64,000 bases of DNA, from the NCBI GenBank assembly GCA_946811185.2, contig OX328109.1:34332129-34396128 (forward strand), given 5' to 3'. Below, piece after piece: positions 22,541-33,404 of the stretch. The notes under the pieces were generated by a model that was not told the DNA's origin, searched no databases, and saw only the letters and a list, made by a program, of their open reading frames with translations. Made by a program: the position numbers and the translations under genes. Numbering within the stretch: the stretch's first letter is position 1; every line of letters begins with the position of its first letter. Source of the DNA: Hippopus hippopus. Taxonomy: Eukaryota; Mollusca; Bivalvia; Cardiida; Cardiidae.

Positions 22541-22802
22541 GAATGACTGTCCTGTGAAAAGGAGGGCTGAATGCATCTCCGTGATACATTGTCCCAAGCA
22601 AGACATCACAAAGTAAGGGATCCATAAAATCAATTCAGTCCCACAACTGATTTGATGCAGAGGTAAAATGGTCCTTGGACACTCAGAAAATCTACAAATA
22701 GTAAAAAGTATCGTCCCATGTCAGCCTGCGCGGACTGCGCAGGCTTACATAGGTCGATTTTTTGCAGATGCATTAAGCCCCCTTTTGACAGAGCATGGTT
22801 CA
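22541..22802 (-). repeat. Family B MITE
   Basis: Complete reversed copy; hairpin ATGTCAGCCTGCGCGGACTG. Confidence 0.87.
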
Positions 22803-22910
22803 GTCAAAGTATCATTAATGAAGGAGTTTTTAAATTGCTGTATCATTGTTTATTATTCAAAAGAGTAATAAATCACTGCAAATGCGAATGCACGCATCAT
22901 ACATGTATAT

Positions 22911-23178
22911 GAGTCATGCGTTCTCTATGAAAAGGAGGCCTAGTGCATCTGCGAAAAGTATTGACCCAGGTCAGCCTGTGCAGTCCGCGCAGGCTCACCT
23001 GAGCCGAAACTTTTCGCTATTGGTCAATTTTCTGTATTGCCAAGAGTCAGCCTACCTCATGATTAAGTCGGTTGTTAAAAATCTGGTTATTATGGATCCA
23101 TAAGTATGTGATTGCTTGCTTTGCTATCATGCAAAACGGAGATACATTAAGCCCCCTGTTTCCGCAGCACGGCTCATA
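22911..23178 (+). repeat. Family B MITE
   Basis: Complete; faces the next copy tail to tail. Confidence 0.87.
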
Positions 23179-23183
23179 TTATG

Positions 23184-23452
23184 TATGAGTCATGCTCTGG
23201 AAAAAGGGGGCTTAATGCATCTCCGTTATACATGATACCGGACAAGTAAACACATAATTATCGATCCATAATAGCCACTTTCTTAAACAACTGACTTAAT
23301 TATATAGTAGAATGGTCCTTGGACATACAGAAAATTTACCAATAGCGAAAAGTTTCGGCCCAGGTCAGACTGCGCGAACTGCGCAGGCTGACCTGGGTGG
23401 ATACTTTTCGCAGATGCATTAAGCCCCCTTTTTCACAGTGCATGACTTATGT
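23184..23452 (-). repeat. Family B MITE
   Basis: Complete reversed copy, six bases from its neighbour, so 22911-23452 forms one imperfect inverted repeat of about 540 bp. Confidence 0.88.
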
Positions 23453-23883
23453 TTTCGATACAGCCGTAAAAAGGATCTATTAAGGTGTAATAAGCAGTTA
23501 ATTTGAAGCTCCTGAATACTGAATTCTTTTTTTGCGATTTCATTTTTTTTCAGTCGTAAAATGGTGCATACATCTTCTATGCAGGCTGATCATAATCTAC
23601 ACGCATGAAAAGAAAAAAAGACATCGAAAGTCGTCTTTGGTGAATACATTACTTTTTTGACAATTTTAAGATTCTCTACATTTGACTGAACATAAACATG
23701 AATTAGCCTGCATATTTGCAATATTCTACCGAGGAGGCCACATCACCGTCTACAAAATGTTGTATCGCAATGAAAAGTAGATTTTTTTTTGCTAATTGTA
23801 AAATTCACAAATTATTAACCGTAGGTTGAAGCCGGAAACAAATGCCATCTAATATTCTGTGGTTTCCCTCACAGTTCACTTTC
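23453..23883. other. No gene; weak D-short remnant
   Basis: 23570-23620 (TGCAGGCTGATCATAATCTAC) is all that remains of a D-type hairpin. Confidence 0.4.
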
Positions 23884-24151
23884 TATATGGCTTGCAACAC
23901 GCGAAAAGGGGCATTCGGACATTTGCGGAAAGTGTCGTCTCGGATCAGCCTGCGCAGTCCGCGCAGGCTAATCCGAAACGGCACTTTACGACCACATTAG
24001 ATTTTGTGCTACAGTAGACTTGTGCAAAACAGAAAATTGCATAAAAACGGAAAGTGTCGTTTCAGATTAGCCTGCGCGGACTGCACAAGCTGATCCGAGA
24101 CGACACTTTATGAAAATGTCCGAATGCCCCTTTTCACGTGTTGCAGGCCAA
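23884..24151. repeat. Family A MITE
   Basis: Complete, TATATGGCTTGCAACACG to CACGTGTTGCAGGCCA, both hairpins and the GATTTTGTGCTACAGTAGAC spacer. Confidence 0.9.
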
Positions 24152-24159
24152 TTATCATT

Positions 24160-24367
24160 TTAGAGTAAATAAAATTGAAAGCATCTGCAGAGGACAAATT
24201 AAATGTGACTCCTATGACGGAATTTGTCTTAGAAAGGCTATAAAACATTGAAGGGGAAAAAGAGAAAATGCTGGTTAACAGCATTTTCTTCTTTTCTCAC
24301 AGTGTTTTCTAAAGCCTCCTTCATAAAAGTCGCTGAAACTTGGGGTTGTTTGGTAAAGAAATTAAAC
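24160..24367 (-). repeat. Family C MITE
   Basis: Hairpin GAAAATGCTGGTTAACAGC; right end GTTTGGTAAAGAAATTAA. Confidence 0.78.
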
Positions 24368-24583
24368 CTTTACCGGTTGAAATTATTTTAGATCAAATTG
24401 GAGGTATTTGCTGAAGATAAATTAGATTTGACTTATATGATGAAATTTGTCCTAGAAAGGATAGAAAAAAAAAGTTGGAAAAAGAGAAAATGCTGTTTTT
24501 ACTAACATTTTTTCCCCTTTTCCACAAGGTTTCAAAAGGCTTCTTCATTTAAACTGTGGTTGTTTGCTTAAGAGCTAGGTCTT
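24368..24583 (-). repeat. Family C MITE, diverged
   Basis: Directly follows the previous copy; hairpin partly lost. Confidence 0.65.
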
Positions 24584-25012
24584 TACTAGCCGAAATGATT
24601 TTAGACCAAATTGAAAATGTTTGCAGACGACAATTAACCATCAACCTGCTAAAAAAGTTAAAGACAACTTTCAAGCCGATTGTAAAAACCGAAATGTTAC
24701 TATTTCAAATTTTTTTTTTTTATTCGGCGGGAGGGGGTGGGGAGGAATATATCTCATTATCAGTCAACATTAGACTGCACGTTCTGTGCAGTCTGATCTT
24801 GATCTACACTGTCCACAAAAGGTCCCTAAGTCGCGGTTAGAAGCCTAAGGGTTAAATATGGATCAAATTATGGAATTTGTTAGAAAGGTTAGAAAACATT
24901 GTGGGCTATGGAGAAAACGTTGGTTAAAGAATTTATCTCTTTTTCCTTCAATTTTTTGGAAACCTTCGACCTCACTGTCGTTAAAACTCACGATTCTTTT
25001 GTAAAGTGTGAA
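24584..25012 (-). repeat. Family C MITE interrupted by a family D MITE
   Basis: C sequence stops at GACAATTAA (24637) and resumes at TTAAATATGG (24852). Removing the D insert and one TTAA restores the family C reading GACAATTAAATATGGATC. Confidence 0.82.
24638..24855 (-). repeat. Family D MITE inserted at TTAA
   Basis: Flanked by TTAA on both sides (24634-24637, 24852-24855). Right end CCTAAGGG; hairpin partly intact. Confidence 0.85.
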
Positions 25013-25237
25013 CCAATCACTTTTAGCAGAATCTTGATTTTAATTTCTAAGACAGACCTTACGTTAAGCTAAGACAAAAACCCAAACTGTCACTTCCTTT
25101 CCGTACTTCAATTGATATAAATACTGGTATTTTCTTTCATTCAAAAATACTTTTTCTTGTGGCGTAAGGAGAGAAAAAAATACAGATAGCTTCAGCAATG
25201 ATTGATGATCTAAGCGCGCACCAATAGATAAAAGTAT
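25013..25237. other. No feature recognised
   Basis: Unique-looking spacer. Confidence 0.4.
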
Positions 25238-25502
25238 ATGAGCCAGGCTTTGTGAAAAGGGGGCTTAATGCATCTGCATAAAGTATCGACTCATGTCAGC
25301 CTGCGCAGTCCGCGCAGGCTGACATGAGTCGAAACTTTTTGCCATATGTAAATCTTCCGCATATCTAAGGACCAGTGTACCTCATGACGCAGTCGGTTGT
25401 TATACAAATTTGATTTTATAAATCCATAATTACGTGATGATTTGCTGAGTATCACGTATCATAAAGATGCAGTAACCCCCCTTTTGCAAGAGCATGGCCC
25501 GG
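25238..25502 (+). repeat. Family B MITE
   Basis: Complete with a perfect ATGTCAGCCTGCGCAGTCCG hairpin. Confidence 0.88.
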
Positions 25503-25956
25503 CTACTTTTGGTTGTGTGTTTTGTTCGATTATTTTTACTGAGAATAACACTTTTTTCTTCACTCTTGCTTCTATCAAAGTTTTTTCTTTTTATGTGATG
25601 TTGATTGTGGTGGGGGGAGAGATTGATAGTGGGTTTTTTTTTTACCGCGTGAAATGCCAAATATATGGGATTGACATTTCATACCGATGAAAAATAAAAC
25701 ACAATAAACTCAGTCAACTCATCCACCTCTACTAGTATATTACTCTCAGACGAAAACCATGTCTTTTTACGGTCGGCCGATTTCATAACAATAGTGTAAA
25801 CCGGTATCCCGTTCTTCTAAAATACCCATTATATCGTTTATGTAATGTCGCAATGCGTTTTACCTGTCTTACCTGTTATGTGTTTGTTTTGTAATATTGT
25901 GTTTGTCAACAAAGGCAAAGATTATCATCTGAGAGTAATAACAATAATTTTCAAGG
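25503..25956. other. No gene recognised
   Basis: Unique-looking sequence with a G-rich patch at 25611-25618. Confidence 0.4.
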
Positions 25957-26075
25957 CTGTAATAGACACGAAACCCTTCAAGGAAACCGAGGTCAGACTA
26001 CAGGTTCTGTGCTGTCTGATTTTGATTTGTGCTGGCCGCAAAAACAGCTTATGTTGTAGTTTGCATTATAAGGCT
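25957..26075 (+). repeat. Family D-short remnant
   Basis: GGTCAGACTACAGGTTCTGTG .. GTGCTGGCCGCAAAA. Confidence 0.55.
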
Positions 26076-26249
26076 TGAAGCATGACTTCAGTACGCATTC
26101 AAACATGTATGCGTATTTACATTTTTACGGTTATCTATCAATGCATTCAGTGGACGATCGAGATTCAGTGCGCAAACTGTCAAACCCGAACGTTCAAAGT
26201 TCGGTCTTCACCTGATCCTTTTATGGTAGAAATGTCTTTGATGACCCTG

Positions 26250-26360
26250 CAGGAACTGCACAGAACGTACAGTCTGATCTTGGATCTATACCGTCCGCTT
26301 GTTTAGTCAAGCCTGTAAGATATAAAAGCCTTACCGAGTTTCAGTGGCTTGTATTTTGCA
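26250..26360 (-). repeat. Family D-short MITE
   Basis: ACTGCACAGAACGTACAGTC .. CTATACCGTCCGCTTGTTTAG .. TTACCGAGTTTCAGTGG. Confidence 0.7.
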
Positions 26361-26431
26361 GCTGTTGAATGAGGTCGAGTATATACATACATGTATATTT
26401 GGCGTGTTATGAGGCTCAACCTTGCAGAGCC

Positions 26432-26579
26432 ATGAGCGAAAAGAAGGGCTTTTGCGGACTGCATAGATCAAGATCAGACTACACAGAACGTGCAGTCTCA
26501 TCTTGGATCTATAGCACACGCTTGTTTCTTCAAGCCAAGCAAGATGACAGCCATACTGAGTTTCAGTAGGTTGTATTCT
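26432..26579 (-). repeat. Family D-short MITE
   Basis: GGCTTTTGCGGACTGCATAG, hairpin, CGCTTGTTTCTTCAAGCC, and the GAGTTTCAGTAGGTTGTATT end shared with 26250 and 28190. Confidence 0.75.
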
Positions 26580-26787
26580 AACCCTTTACCTGCTGCATAA
26601 GTTTAATGAAACTTAAACCGATTGTAAAAAAACCCAAATATTGCTATTTCAAATTTATTTCGGGTGGAAAAATATCTTTTGATAGGAAAGTGTAGATCCA
26701 AGATCAGACTGCACGTTCTGTGCAGTCTGATCTTGATCTACACTGTCCGCAAAATGTCCTCGAATCGAGCTTAGTAGTCAGGATTAA
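26580..26787 (-). repeat. Family D MITE
   Basis: TAACCCTTTACCTGCTGC to AGTCAGGATTAA; central hairpin perfect. Confidence 0.85.
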
Positions 26788-27263
26788 GCCAGCATAAGGG
26801 TTTACACCGTGTATTTATGAGCAATAACTTTCTCTGATGTAAAACTGTTGCACTCTAGAAATGTTTGCGTTTTATAGATCGTTGATGATTCTACTAGGTA
26901 CAAAACATGTGTTTCTCTTGCTTTTTATGCCTTTTGCATCGGTAAAACGATTAGAAAGTACGTAAATATACATGAAATAGTAATCATACATAAGTTAACT
27001 TCAGAGGAAAAGTAATCCTCGGAAAATCCCCGGATGTATTCGGTTCCTAGGTACAAACACAGGTATTTGACGGTGTTTAAAACTGATTATAATCTACAAA
27101 TGACTTCTTTTGCTTTGCATATCAGCAGCTTACTTTTGGAAACATAGTAGCACGAGCATAAATTGTTTGTAACGATTATTTCTTTTTTTTTTTGTATTTG
27201 CCACGGTATTTTCTATAATTCTCTTTACGGAAATCTAAGAATGTATTTTGTTTGTATATACAT
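26788..27263. other. No gene recognised
   Basis: Unique-looking AT-rich sequence. Confidence 0.4.
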
Positions 27264-27752
27264 GTATTTGAGTCATTCTCTGTGATAAGGGGCTTTCATG
27301 CATCTGCAAAAACTATCGACCAAGGTTAGCCTGCGCAGTCCGTATGGGCTGCTTGGGCCAACTTTTTTCTATTGGTTACTTTTCTGCGTCTCAAAGGACC
27401 AATCTACCTCATGGTTCAGTCGGTTGTTAGACAAAGTGGATTATATGGATCCAGAATTATGTGACGACTTGGTTGGTATGATGTTTGGCAGAGATGCTTT
27501 AACCCTTTACCAAACGACAAATTTTAGGCTCTTCAAAACTGAGAGCATCTACAGACGACAAATTCAGAATTGCTACAAATGAGCTTTAGGTCTCTGATAG
27601 AGTAGAAAACATTGTGGAAAAAGGAGAAAATGCTGGTTACCAGCATTTTCTCCTTTTCCCTCAATGTTTTCAAAAGTCTTCTTTCCCAGGGTCGTGAAAA
27701 CCAGGGATTGTTTGGTAAAGGGTTAAATCCTCTTTTGCCAGAGAGCCGCAAA
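27264..27752 (+). repeat. Family B MITE interrupted by a family C MITE
   Basis: B runs to GAGATGCTTTAA (27502) and resumes TTAAATCCTCTTTTGCCAG at 27723. Taking out the insert plus one TTAA restores the usual B end GATGCATTAAGCCC..TTTTGCC. Confidence 0.85.
27503..27722 (-). repeat. Family C MITE inserted at TTAA
   Basis: CCCTTTACCAAACGAC to TTTGGTAAAGGG, flanked by TTAA (27499-27502, 27723-27726). Hairpin GAAAATGCTGGTTACCAGC intact. Confidence 0.9.
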
Positions 27753-27996
27753 TTTATTAGCTTTTAATGCAATATACTACACAACATATACAAACGAGTT
27801 TCTCGCCTTGCCGCTATTTCTGAAAACACATCACAGCAAAGGGAGAAAACTGCTCTTGACGACCAATTTTTGTCTTTTTTTGCCTTACTGTTTTCTTATG
27901 CATTCATCTGTTAAACCTTGGTTTACTTTGTTTATCCGTATTAAACAAGGATATTTTTAAGCAGTCCAGTGCAAAAAAGTGAAGTGAATTAATTCC
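27753..27996. other. Weak C-type remnant
   Basis: 27826-27900 (GGGAGAAAACTGCTCTTGACGA..) resembles the 22396 hairpin. No gene. Confidence 0.4.
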
Positions 27997-28180
27997 CCTT
28001 AACTTTGGCTGCTATGCACGAATCAATGCGCGTTTGCTGTCTGCGACAGAACAGGCAGTCCGATCTTGAATCTATATCGTCCGATATGCTAGGATTTTTC
28101 TCAGTGAGAAGATCTTTGGAATCTCAGTATTTGGGTTTTACTATTGGCAGAAAGTTTCATTTTCCAGCCCTTTTTAGCCT
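27997..28180 (+). repeat. Family D MITE, diverged
   Basis: CCCTTAACTTTGGCTGC .. TATTTGGGTTTTACTATTGG .. GCCTATTTAGC. Confidence 0.65.
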
Positions 28181-28189
28181 ATTTAGCGC

Positions 28190-28340
28190 CACTGGCGAGA
28201 ACAGAGACTTCTGCGGAGGATGGCATAGATCTAGAGCAGCCTGCACAGATCATGTTGTCTGGTCTTAGGTCTATACCGTCCGCTTGTTTTTTCAAGGCTA
28301 TAAAATAAGAATCTCAATGAGTTTCATCAGATTGTATTGT
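28190..28340 (-). repeat. Family D-short MITE
   Basis: GACTTCTGCGGAGGATGGC .. CTATACCGTCCGCTTG .. GAGTTTCATCAGATTGTATT. Confidence 0.7.
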
Positions 28341-29263
28341 GGTTATGCAATAGAGAAGGCAAACATTTGAATATGATCTCCAAAAACTACCTTCCTACAC
28401 GCTTTATTTCCAAAACATGACTAATCTTTATTTCCTTCCCAGTTCAACTATGGAAATCCGTGACCCTTGTATGGCTAAGAATTAATTTTTAACTCGGTTG
28501 TTTTCGGAGAAAACCTGAGATATTGCCAAAGCCCTATCGTCGTCTGCATCGTGCAAAAACCTCGACGTTTTATCGGATCTTTGTAATTACTGAAGATAAA
28601 CACTTCAAGGTTTGTCTGGTTCTGGACGATCCAAAGGGGCATCCATACGACAAGGGCATCTAAGGCTAAAATATTTAAACATAGTTATGTCCCTTCTTCG
28701 ACCCAGATATCGCCTCAAGGACGCTGTACTCTTGCCTAATTAAAATTGTGTCATTAAATGTTAGTTTACAGGTATGTGTCTTTGAAAGTATTTCTTCATT
28801 TCTAAGATACGCTCGTGTCAAAAAAATGAACCGACCATAGAAATTACCATATATTTGCATACGATATCCTTTGATTCTTGAGATACAGCTACTTTAAAAA
28901 AAAAAAGAATACGTTATGTGAATTTTAGCGAATTTAAGTTAAGTCTTTTAGAACGAAAAAAGTCACCAAACATGCTGCAGGTGTGAATAATAACATTTTC
29001 AAGACACTTTTTTTCTCTTGAAAACAACAGATCCTGGTTCATATACTATTCATTTACTATTTAAATTCGATTTTTGCTTACAATTGGTTTAGCAGCATGA
29101 CACAGTAACAGACTTTCAGTACTTTCAGCGCTTTGATCACTGTCGTTTCTATGCTGTATTTTCATTTCACAGATGTTAAAGGAGAGATAGATGGTATCAA
29201 CACACAAAGAATGTTATCGCATACTCAAAAGCATGTTGATGAAAAGTCTACTAAGTTTAGTAT
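28341..29263. other. No gene recognised
   Basis: About 0.9 kb without recognised repeats or convincing exons. Confidence 0.4.
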
Positions 29264-29467
29264 TTAACCCTTATCTGCGACTCACTGACCTTTTGCGGAC
29301 AGTGTAGATCAAGATCAGACTGCACAGAACGTGCAGTCTGATCTTTGATCTACACTGTCCGATAAGGACATATTTTCCCTAAAAAATACCTTTGAAATAG
29401 CAAGATTTGGAGCTTTTACTATCGGCTTAAAAGTTTCATTTCAATTATTTAGCAGGTAAAGGGTTAA
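29264..29467 (+). repeat. Family D MITE
   Basis: TTAACCCTTATCTGCG to AAAGGGTTAA, perfect hairpin, TTAA on both sides. Confidence 0.9.
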
Positions 29468-29506
29468 AGTGGGTAAAGATACTTGGATGTTTGGAATTAA
29501 GTGCAA

Positions 29507-29624
29507 AAAAATTGTTGGAAAAGGAAAAATTGCTGGCCAGCATTTTCTCCTTTCTCTACAATGTTTTCCGATATCCTCAACTGCAGAGTCGTAAAAATTA
29601 ACGGATCGTATTGTAAAAGTTAAC
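29507..29624 (+). repeat. Family C remnant
   Basis: GAAAAATTGCTGGCCAGCATTTTCTCC with shortened arms. Confidence 0.6.
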
Positions 29625-29676
29625 ATTGAGCGAGATTGCCTAATTACTTCGTGAAACAAATTTGCAGTAGACGATG

Positions 29677-29887
29677 TTAATTCTTAGGCTGCGAAGCGCG
29701 ACTCAGTAACCTTTTGCGGACAGTGTAGATCAAGATCAGACTGCACAGAACGTGCAGCCTGATCTTGGATCTACACTGTCCGATACGGTGATGTTATTCA
29801 CCAAAATATATTTTTAAGTTTACAATATTTGGGTTTTTATTATCGGCTTGAAAGTTTCATTTAATTTATTCATCATGATAAGGGTTA
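29677..29887 (+). repeat. Family D MITE
   Basis: TTAATTCTTAGGCTGC to ATAAGGGTTAA, TTAA on both sides. Confidence 0.88.
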
Positions 29888-30722
29888 AAATCGTTTATGT
29901 AAGGTAGGGATAATCAAAATGACTTCCGGTTTAATTATAGAATGGGCGTTAAAACATTGTGTCAAGAGAAGAAATTGCTCGTTATGGACAATTCGAATTT
30001 ACATGGTAAAGCAGTCAGTAGTTTGGAGAAAGTGTTTTTCTAGTCCATTATATTAGCGACATATCTATGTACATGGCTTACGTTACATTACTGAGGTATG
30101 GCCATAGCCCTGTTTTAAACGCCATACACACGAACAAACTTGAAACAGTATTTCCTTTTTTAATAGTTTCAGGTCAGAAAGCTAGATCCAAAGCAAGGTA
30201 CCACTCATTGGCATTGAAAATAGTAGATGTTTCCAGCAATTTGAGGGAAAGACTAAACAGTTGATTTGGAATTCAGTAGGACATTCCACTCAGCAACATC
30301 CGAGACCGTTTTTGGAATATAAAGCAGGAAGATTGGGTGGTTTTTTTTTTTATTTCTCTCGCGTATTTTGTGATACTTAAACAAAGTATACTCACCAATA
30401 ATCTTAGGAAAATAAATTTGAAACTGTTTCGATGATTCCGACACATAATTATATAACTAGGATATATCCGATTGAAGAAAATCACGGAAACATAGGTAAA
30501 CTTTCCATTAGATTTCAAGTCATTGTAGTCTTTTGATACCTTGTTCGTTCAAGTTCGAAAATAGTGCTTCAGAGATTGTAATTCATGGTGCATGTAGATC
30601 TTACCGCGCGCTTATGTAGTAATTTATCGACTGAAAAACAGTGTAAAAAGGGAAACAGTAGATCTACATCATTATAAAAATCAGACTAAATAGCGAATGA
30701 AGAAATTTGCAACAGGGTAAAA
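29888..30722. other. Upstream region of the small secreted-protein gene
   Basis: No repeats recognised. ATTATAAAAAT at about 30671-30681, 40-50 bp before the ATG, could be a TATA box. No promoter can be proven from sequence. Confidence 0.35.
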
Positions 30723-31169
30723 ATGAACTTTCACCAGGTTTTACTTATTATGACCTCTGCCATAATAATTGGAGGGATTTCAGCTAGAAAGTCAGACAGA
30801 AGTACAAAAACAAGACACCGTGGAAAATCAAGAAAGAAAGACGATGTTACACAAGCATCTCTAGAGACATTGCATCATGATAAATTCGCGAATCAACGGA
30901 AGTTGCGTGTGGATGACGTCGTTAGTTTTGCTTGTCTACCAGAAAAGACTGACAGACTGGTTTACCGATTCGAGAACAAAACCCACGTATTCATCGGATT
31001 TGATAGGTTGGAAAGTAGGGAATTGAATGTGTTGACTTGGAAAATCAAGGATAAACGTGCTGGTACGTGGAAAATACTTTCTTTTTATACAAGCTATTTC
31101 ATAACTTCCTATGACAAAGGAGCCATTGAGATTTTCATAATCTCACCAAACATAAAAAAAAAAGACTGA
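30723..31169 (+). CDS. Small, probably secreted basic protein of unknown function
   Basis: 148 codons from ATG. Residues 1-21 form a good signal peptide (MNFHQVLLIMTSAIIIGGIS, then Ala-Arg), followed by a very basic stretch (KTRHRGKSRKKDD). About 100 residues with alternating hydrophobic/charged pattern follow, which could be a beta domain (SFACLPEK.., ENKTHVFIGFDR, with one NKT glycosylation site). I do not recognise the family. The frame ends in IKKKD just after a run of ten A at 31154-31163. One extra A would carry the frame on for about 20 residues (LNKAVITVEPKSKKRDKSN) to a TAA near 31223, which reads as a more natural end. The true end is therefore doubtful. Single exon as far as visible. 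Confidence 0.5.
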   Translation: MNFHQVLLIMTSAIIIGGISARKSDRSTKTRHRGKSRKKDDVTQASLETLHHDKFANQRKLRVDDVVSFACLPEKTDRLVYRFENKTHVFIGFDRLESRELNVLTWKIKDKRAGTWKILSFYTSYFITSYDKGAIEIFIISPNIKKKD

Positions 31170-31230
31170 ATAAAGCAGTGATAACTGTCGAGCCAAAATC
31201 AAAGAAGAGAGACAAAAGTAATTAAAAAAA

Positions 31231-31620
31231 AATAGTTTTCAATGGTATTTCCTGAAAATTAATGGACTACGAAGTCTCTTGAGGTATTTTCGCGACAGAT
31301 ATTCTAAAAAACTTGTGGGAATGTGACATGATCAATAACATGCTGACAAAGCCTCGTATTCAAATCAGTATGATGACGTCATATCGGGTGTGATAAAACT
31401 AGACGATGTTACCAATTGTTAAACGACCATTCCGTTATTAAAAAGGGCCAAAATTGCATCTTTTGGCAATATTTAACCGTCCACTTTCAACGTTTGCAAA
31501 GGAAAATGTATTTTAGTGTATTAATCGCTCTTTTAAAGAAATTTTGATTTACAACATAAAAAACTAAATAGCCCGTTTTGAGTGTTCCAGCCATAATGGC
31601 CTTTTAATGGTATACAAATT
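31231..31620. repeat. Dispersed repeat R1, first copy
   Basis: Similar over at least 250 bp to 55405-55630 (TTTTCAATGGTATTTCCT, CATGATCAATAACA, CAAATCAGTATGATG, GCCAAAATTGCA). The resemblance may begin inside the 3' end of the preceding gene. Confidence 0.65.
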
Positions 31621-31683
31621 GATTGATTGATTAATTGATTGACTGATTGATTGATCGATCGATCGATCGATCGATTGATTGAT
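31620..31683. repeat. (TTGA)n microsatellite with (GATC) core
   Basis: ATTGATTGATTAATTGATTG .. GATCGATCGATCGATCGATCG. Confidence 0.92.
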
Positions 31684-31979
31684 TCTCTTGGGTTTAATGC
31701 CATTTTTAACACTTATTCAGTTATATCAGGGCGGCCAGCGCACCTACCCATGCTTTTCTGGAGTTTCTTTTACAAGTGCTTCGCACGATATTCTTCCCAA
31801 GCCATGTGCTGCTATCCCACGTAACCGTCGAAACAATGAACAGAGCTGAGAGAATAATAAATCCTGTCGCACTGACTAGCATTAACCCTCGGAAGATATT
31901 GGCCAAGCCGGGAATTCGAACCGGCGACCCCCTTGGTTTCAAGCCCTACACGTTACTGACGAAGCAACCGGGGCTCGGT
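31684..31979 (-). repeat. tRNA-derived SINE
   Basis: On the minus strand the head has an A-box-like segment (GGTTGCTTCGTCAGTAACG) and B-box GGTTCGAATTCC. The body is shared with 45190, 46128 and 54298, and the tail ends GGCATTAAACCCAAG. The left side meets the TTGA array. Confidence 0.78.
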
Positions 31980-31990
31980 GATATGTATTT

Positions 31991-32253
31991 TAGCCATGCT
32001 CTTTCAAAAGGGGGCTTAAGGCATCTCCATGATACACTGTACCAAGCAAGACATTACATAATCATGTATCCATAAAATACATTTTGTCCAACAACCGGCT
32101 GAGTCCTGTAGTAGAATGGTCCTTTGAAATTTAGAAAATTAAAAAATTGCAAAACGTTTCGGCCCATGTCAGCCTGCGCGGACTGCGCAGGCTGACATGG
32201 GTCGATACTTTTTGCAGATGCATTAAGCCCTATTTTCACAGAACACGGTTCAA
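31991..32253 (-). repeat. Family B MITE
   Basis: Complete reversed copy with a perfect hairpin at 32161-32205. Confidence 0.88.
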
Positions 32254-32423
32254 TTGTTTTTTAAATGTTTTTGATTTTATACGTAATTATCATTTTCAGA
32301 GATCCTTGAAAGAAGGGTTATACGCAATCTAGATGCCATAAAATCAAATATTGTGCGCAAAAGGTTAAAGGTCAGCACAATTTTATCGGCGACAAATTCT
32401 CGTGAGTCCTTTTCTAGATAATT

Positions 32424-32690
32424 GAGCCATGCTCTGGTAAAAGAGAGCTAAATACATCTCCGTAATGCATGATACCGAGCGAGTTATCATATAATTATGG
32501 ATCCATAAAATCTATTTTGTCTGACAATCGACCGAATCACTAGTTAGACTTGTCCTTTGACATGCAGAAAAAATGACCGATGGCAAAAAGTTTAGATCCA
32601 GGTCAGCCTGCGCGGACTGCGCAGGCTTACCTAGGTCGATACTTTTTGCAAATACATTAAGCACCCTTTACACAGAGCATTGCTCATATT
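32424..32690 (-). repeat. Family B MITE
   Basis: Complete reversed copy; hairpin slightly diverged. Confidence 0.87.
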
Positions 32691-32788
32691 ATATACTTGT
32701 CATTTCATTTTTATTGATAACAACCATCTGAAATAATCGTGAAGGCGTAATCTTAGGTCCAGACATTCTTCGTCAACTACTGCGGACA

Positions 32789-32910
32789 CGGTCCGTATTC
32801 ACAAATTATTCTTCAGAACATTCTTAGTCTTATTCAATTTTTTTTCTAATTTTAAAGTAACACAACTTTTGAATGGTTTAAACCAAATGGTCCAGTCAAT
32901 CAGAAATTAG
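32789..32910. repeat. Family E MITE, left part
   Basis: ACGGTCCGTATTCACAAATT .. AAACCAAATGGTCCAGTCAATC, cut by the SINE. Confidence 0.65.
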
Positions 32911-32935
32911 TGTAGATTGTTTATTTGTATTGGAG

Positions 32936-33185
32936 TTTAAAGCCGCTATTAACAGCTTAGGTCATATCACGGCGGCTAGTGCACCTTTGCATGTGTTTCC
33001 TGACTTTTTAACACCTCTACTGACAGGTACTTTCTTTCCAGGGCGCTGACTAGTTTTCTCAATTGCATCATAGGTGAAAGGCGAACAATCGCCGCAAAGA
33101 GAGTTTGGTGAAACCAGGTATCGAACCCACAACCACCTGGTCACGAGTCAGCTACGCTAACCACAAGGCTACCCGGCCTGGCACG
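32936..33185 (-). repeat. tRNA-derived SINE, different head
   Basis: On the minus strand TAGCCTTGTGGTTAGCGTAG (A box) and GTGGGTTCGATACCTGG (B box) precede a body unlike the 46128 type, but the tail GTGCACTAGCCGCCGTGATA is the same. A second tail fragment lies at 33310-33358. Confidence 0.72.
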
Positions 33186-33404
33186 TGATCGTCATGAATG
33201 ACCATCCTGCGCCAAATACGATTGGAAAAGAAAGCGGACTTAGTTATACTACGTGGACATTGCCAAATTAATCTTACCTGAGATAACCTAGATTAATTCA
33301 ATTTTTGTACAACCGCTTTCAACAATAGTTAAGTCACATCACGGCGTAAGCACGCGTCGTTTCACTCTTTGGGCTATATAAGTACTAGTACCAAGCCTGG
33401 ATAT

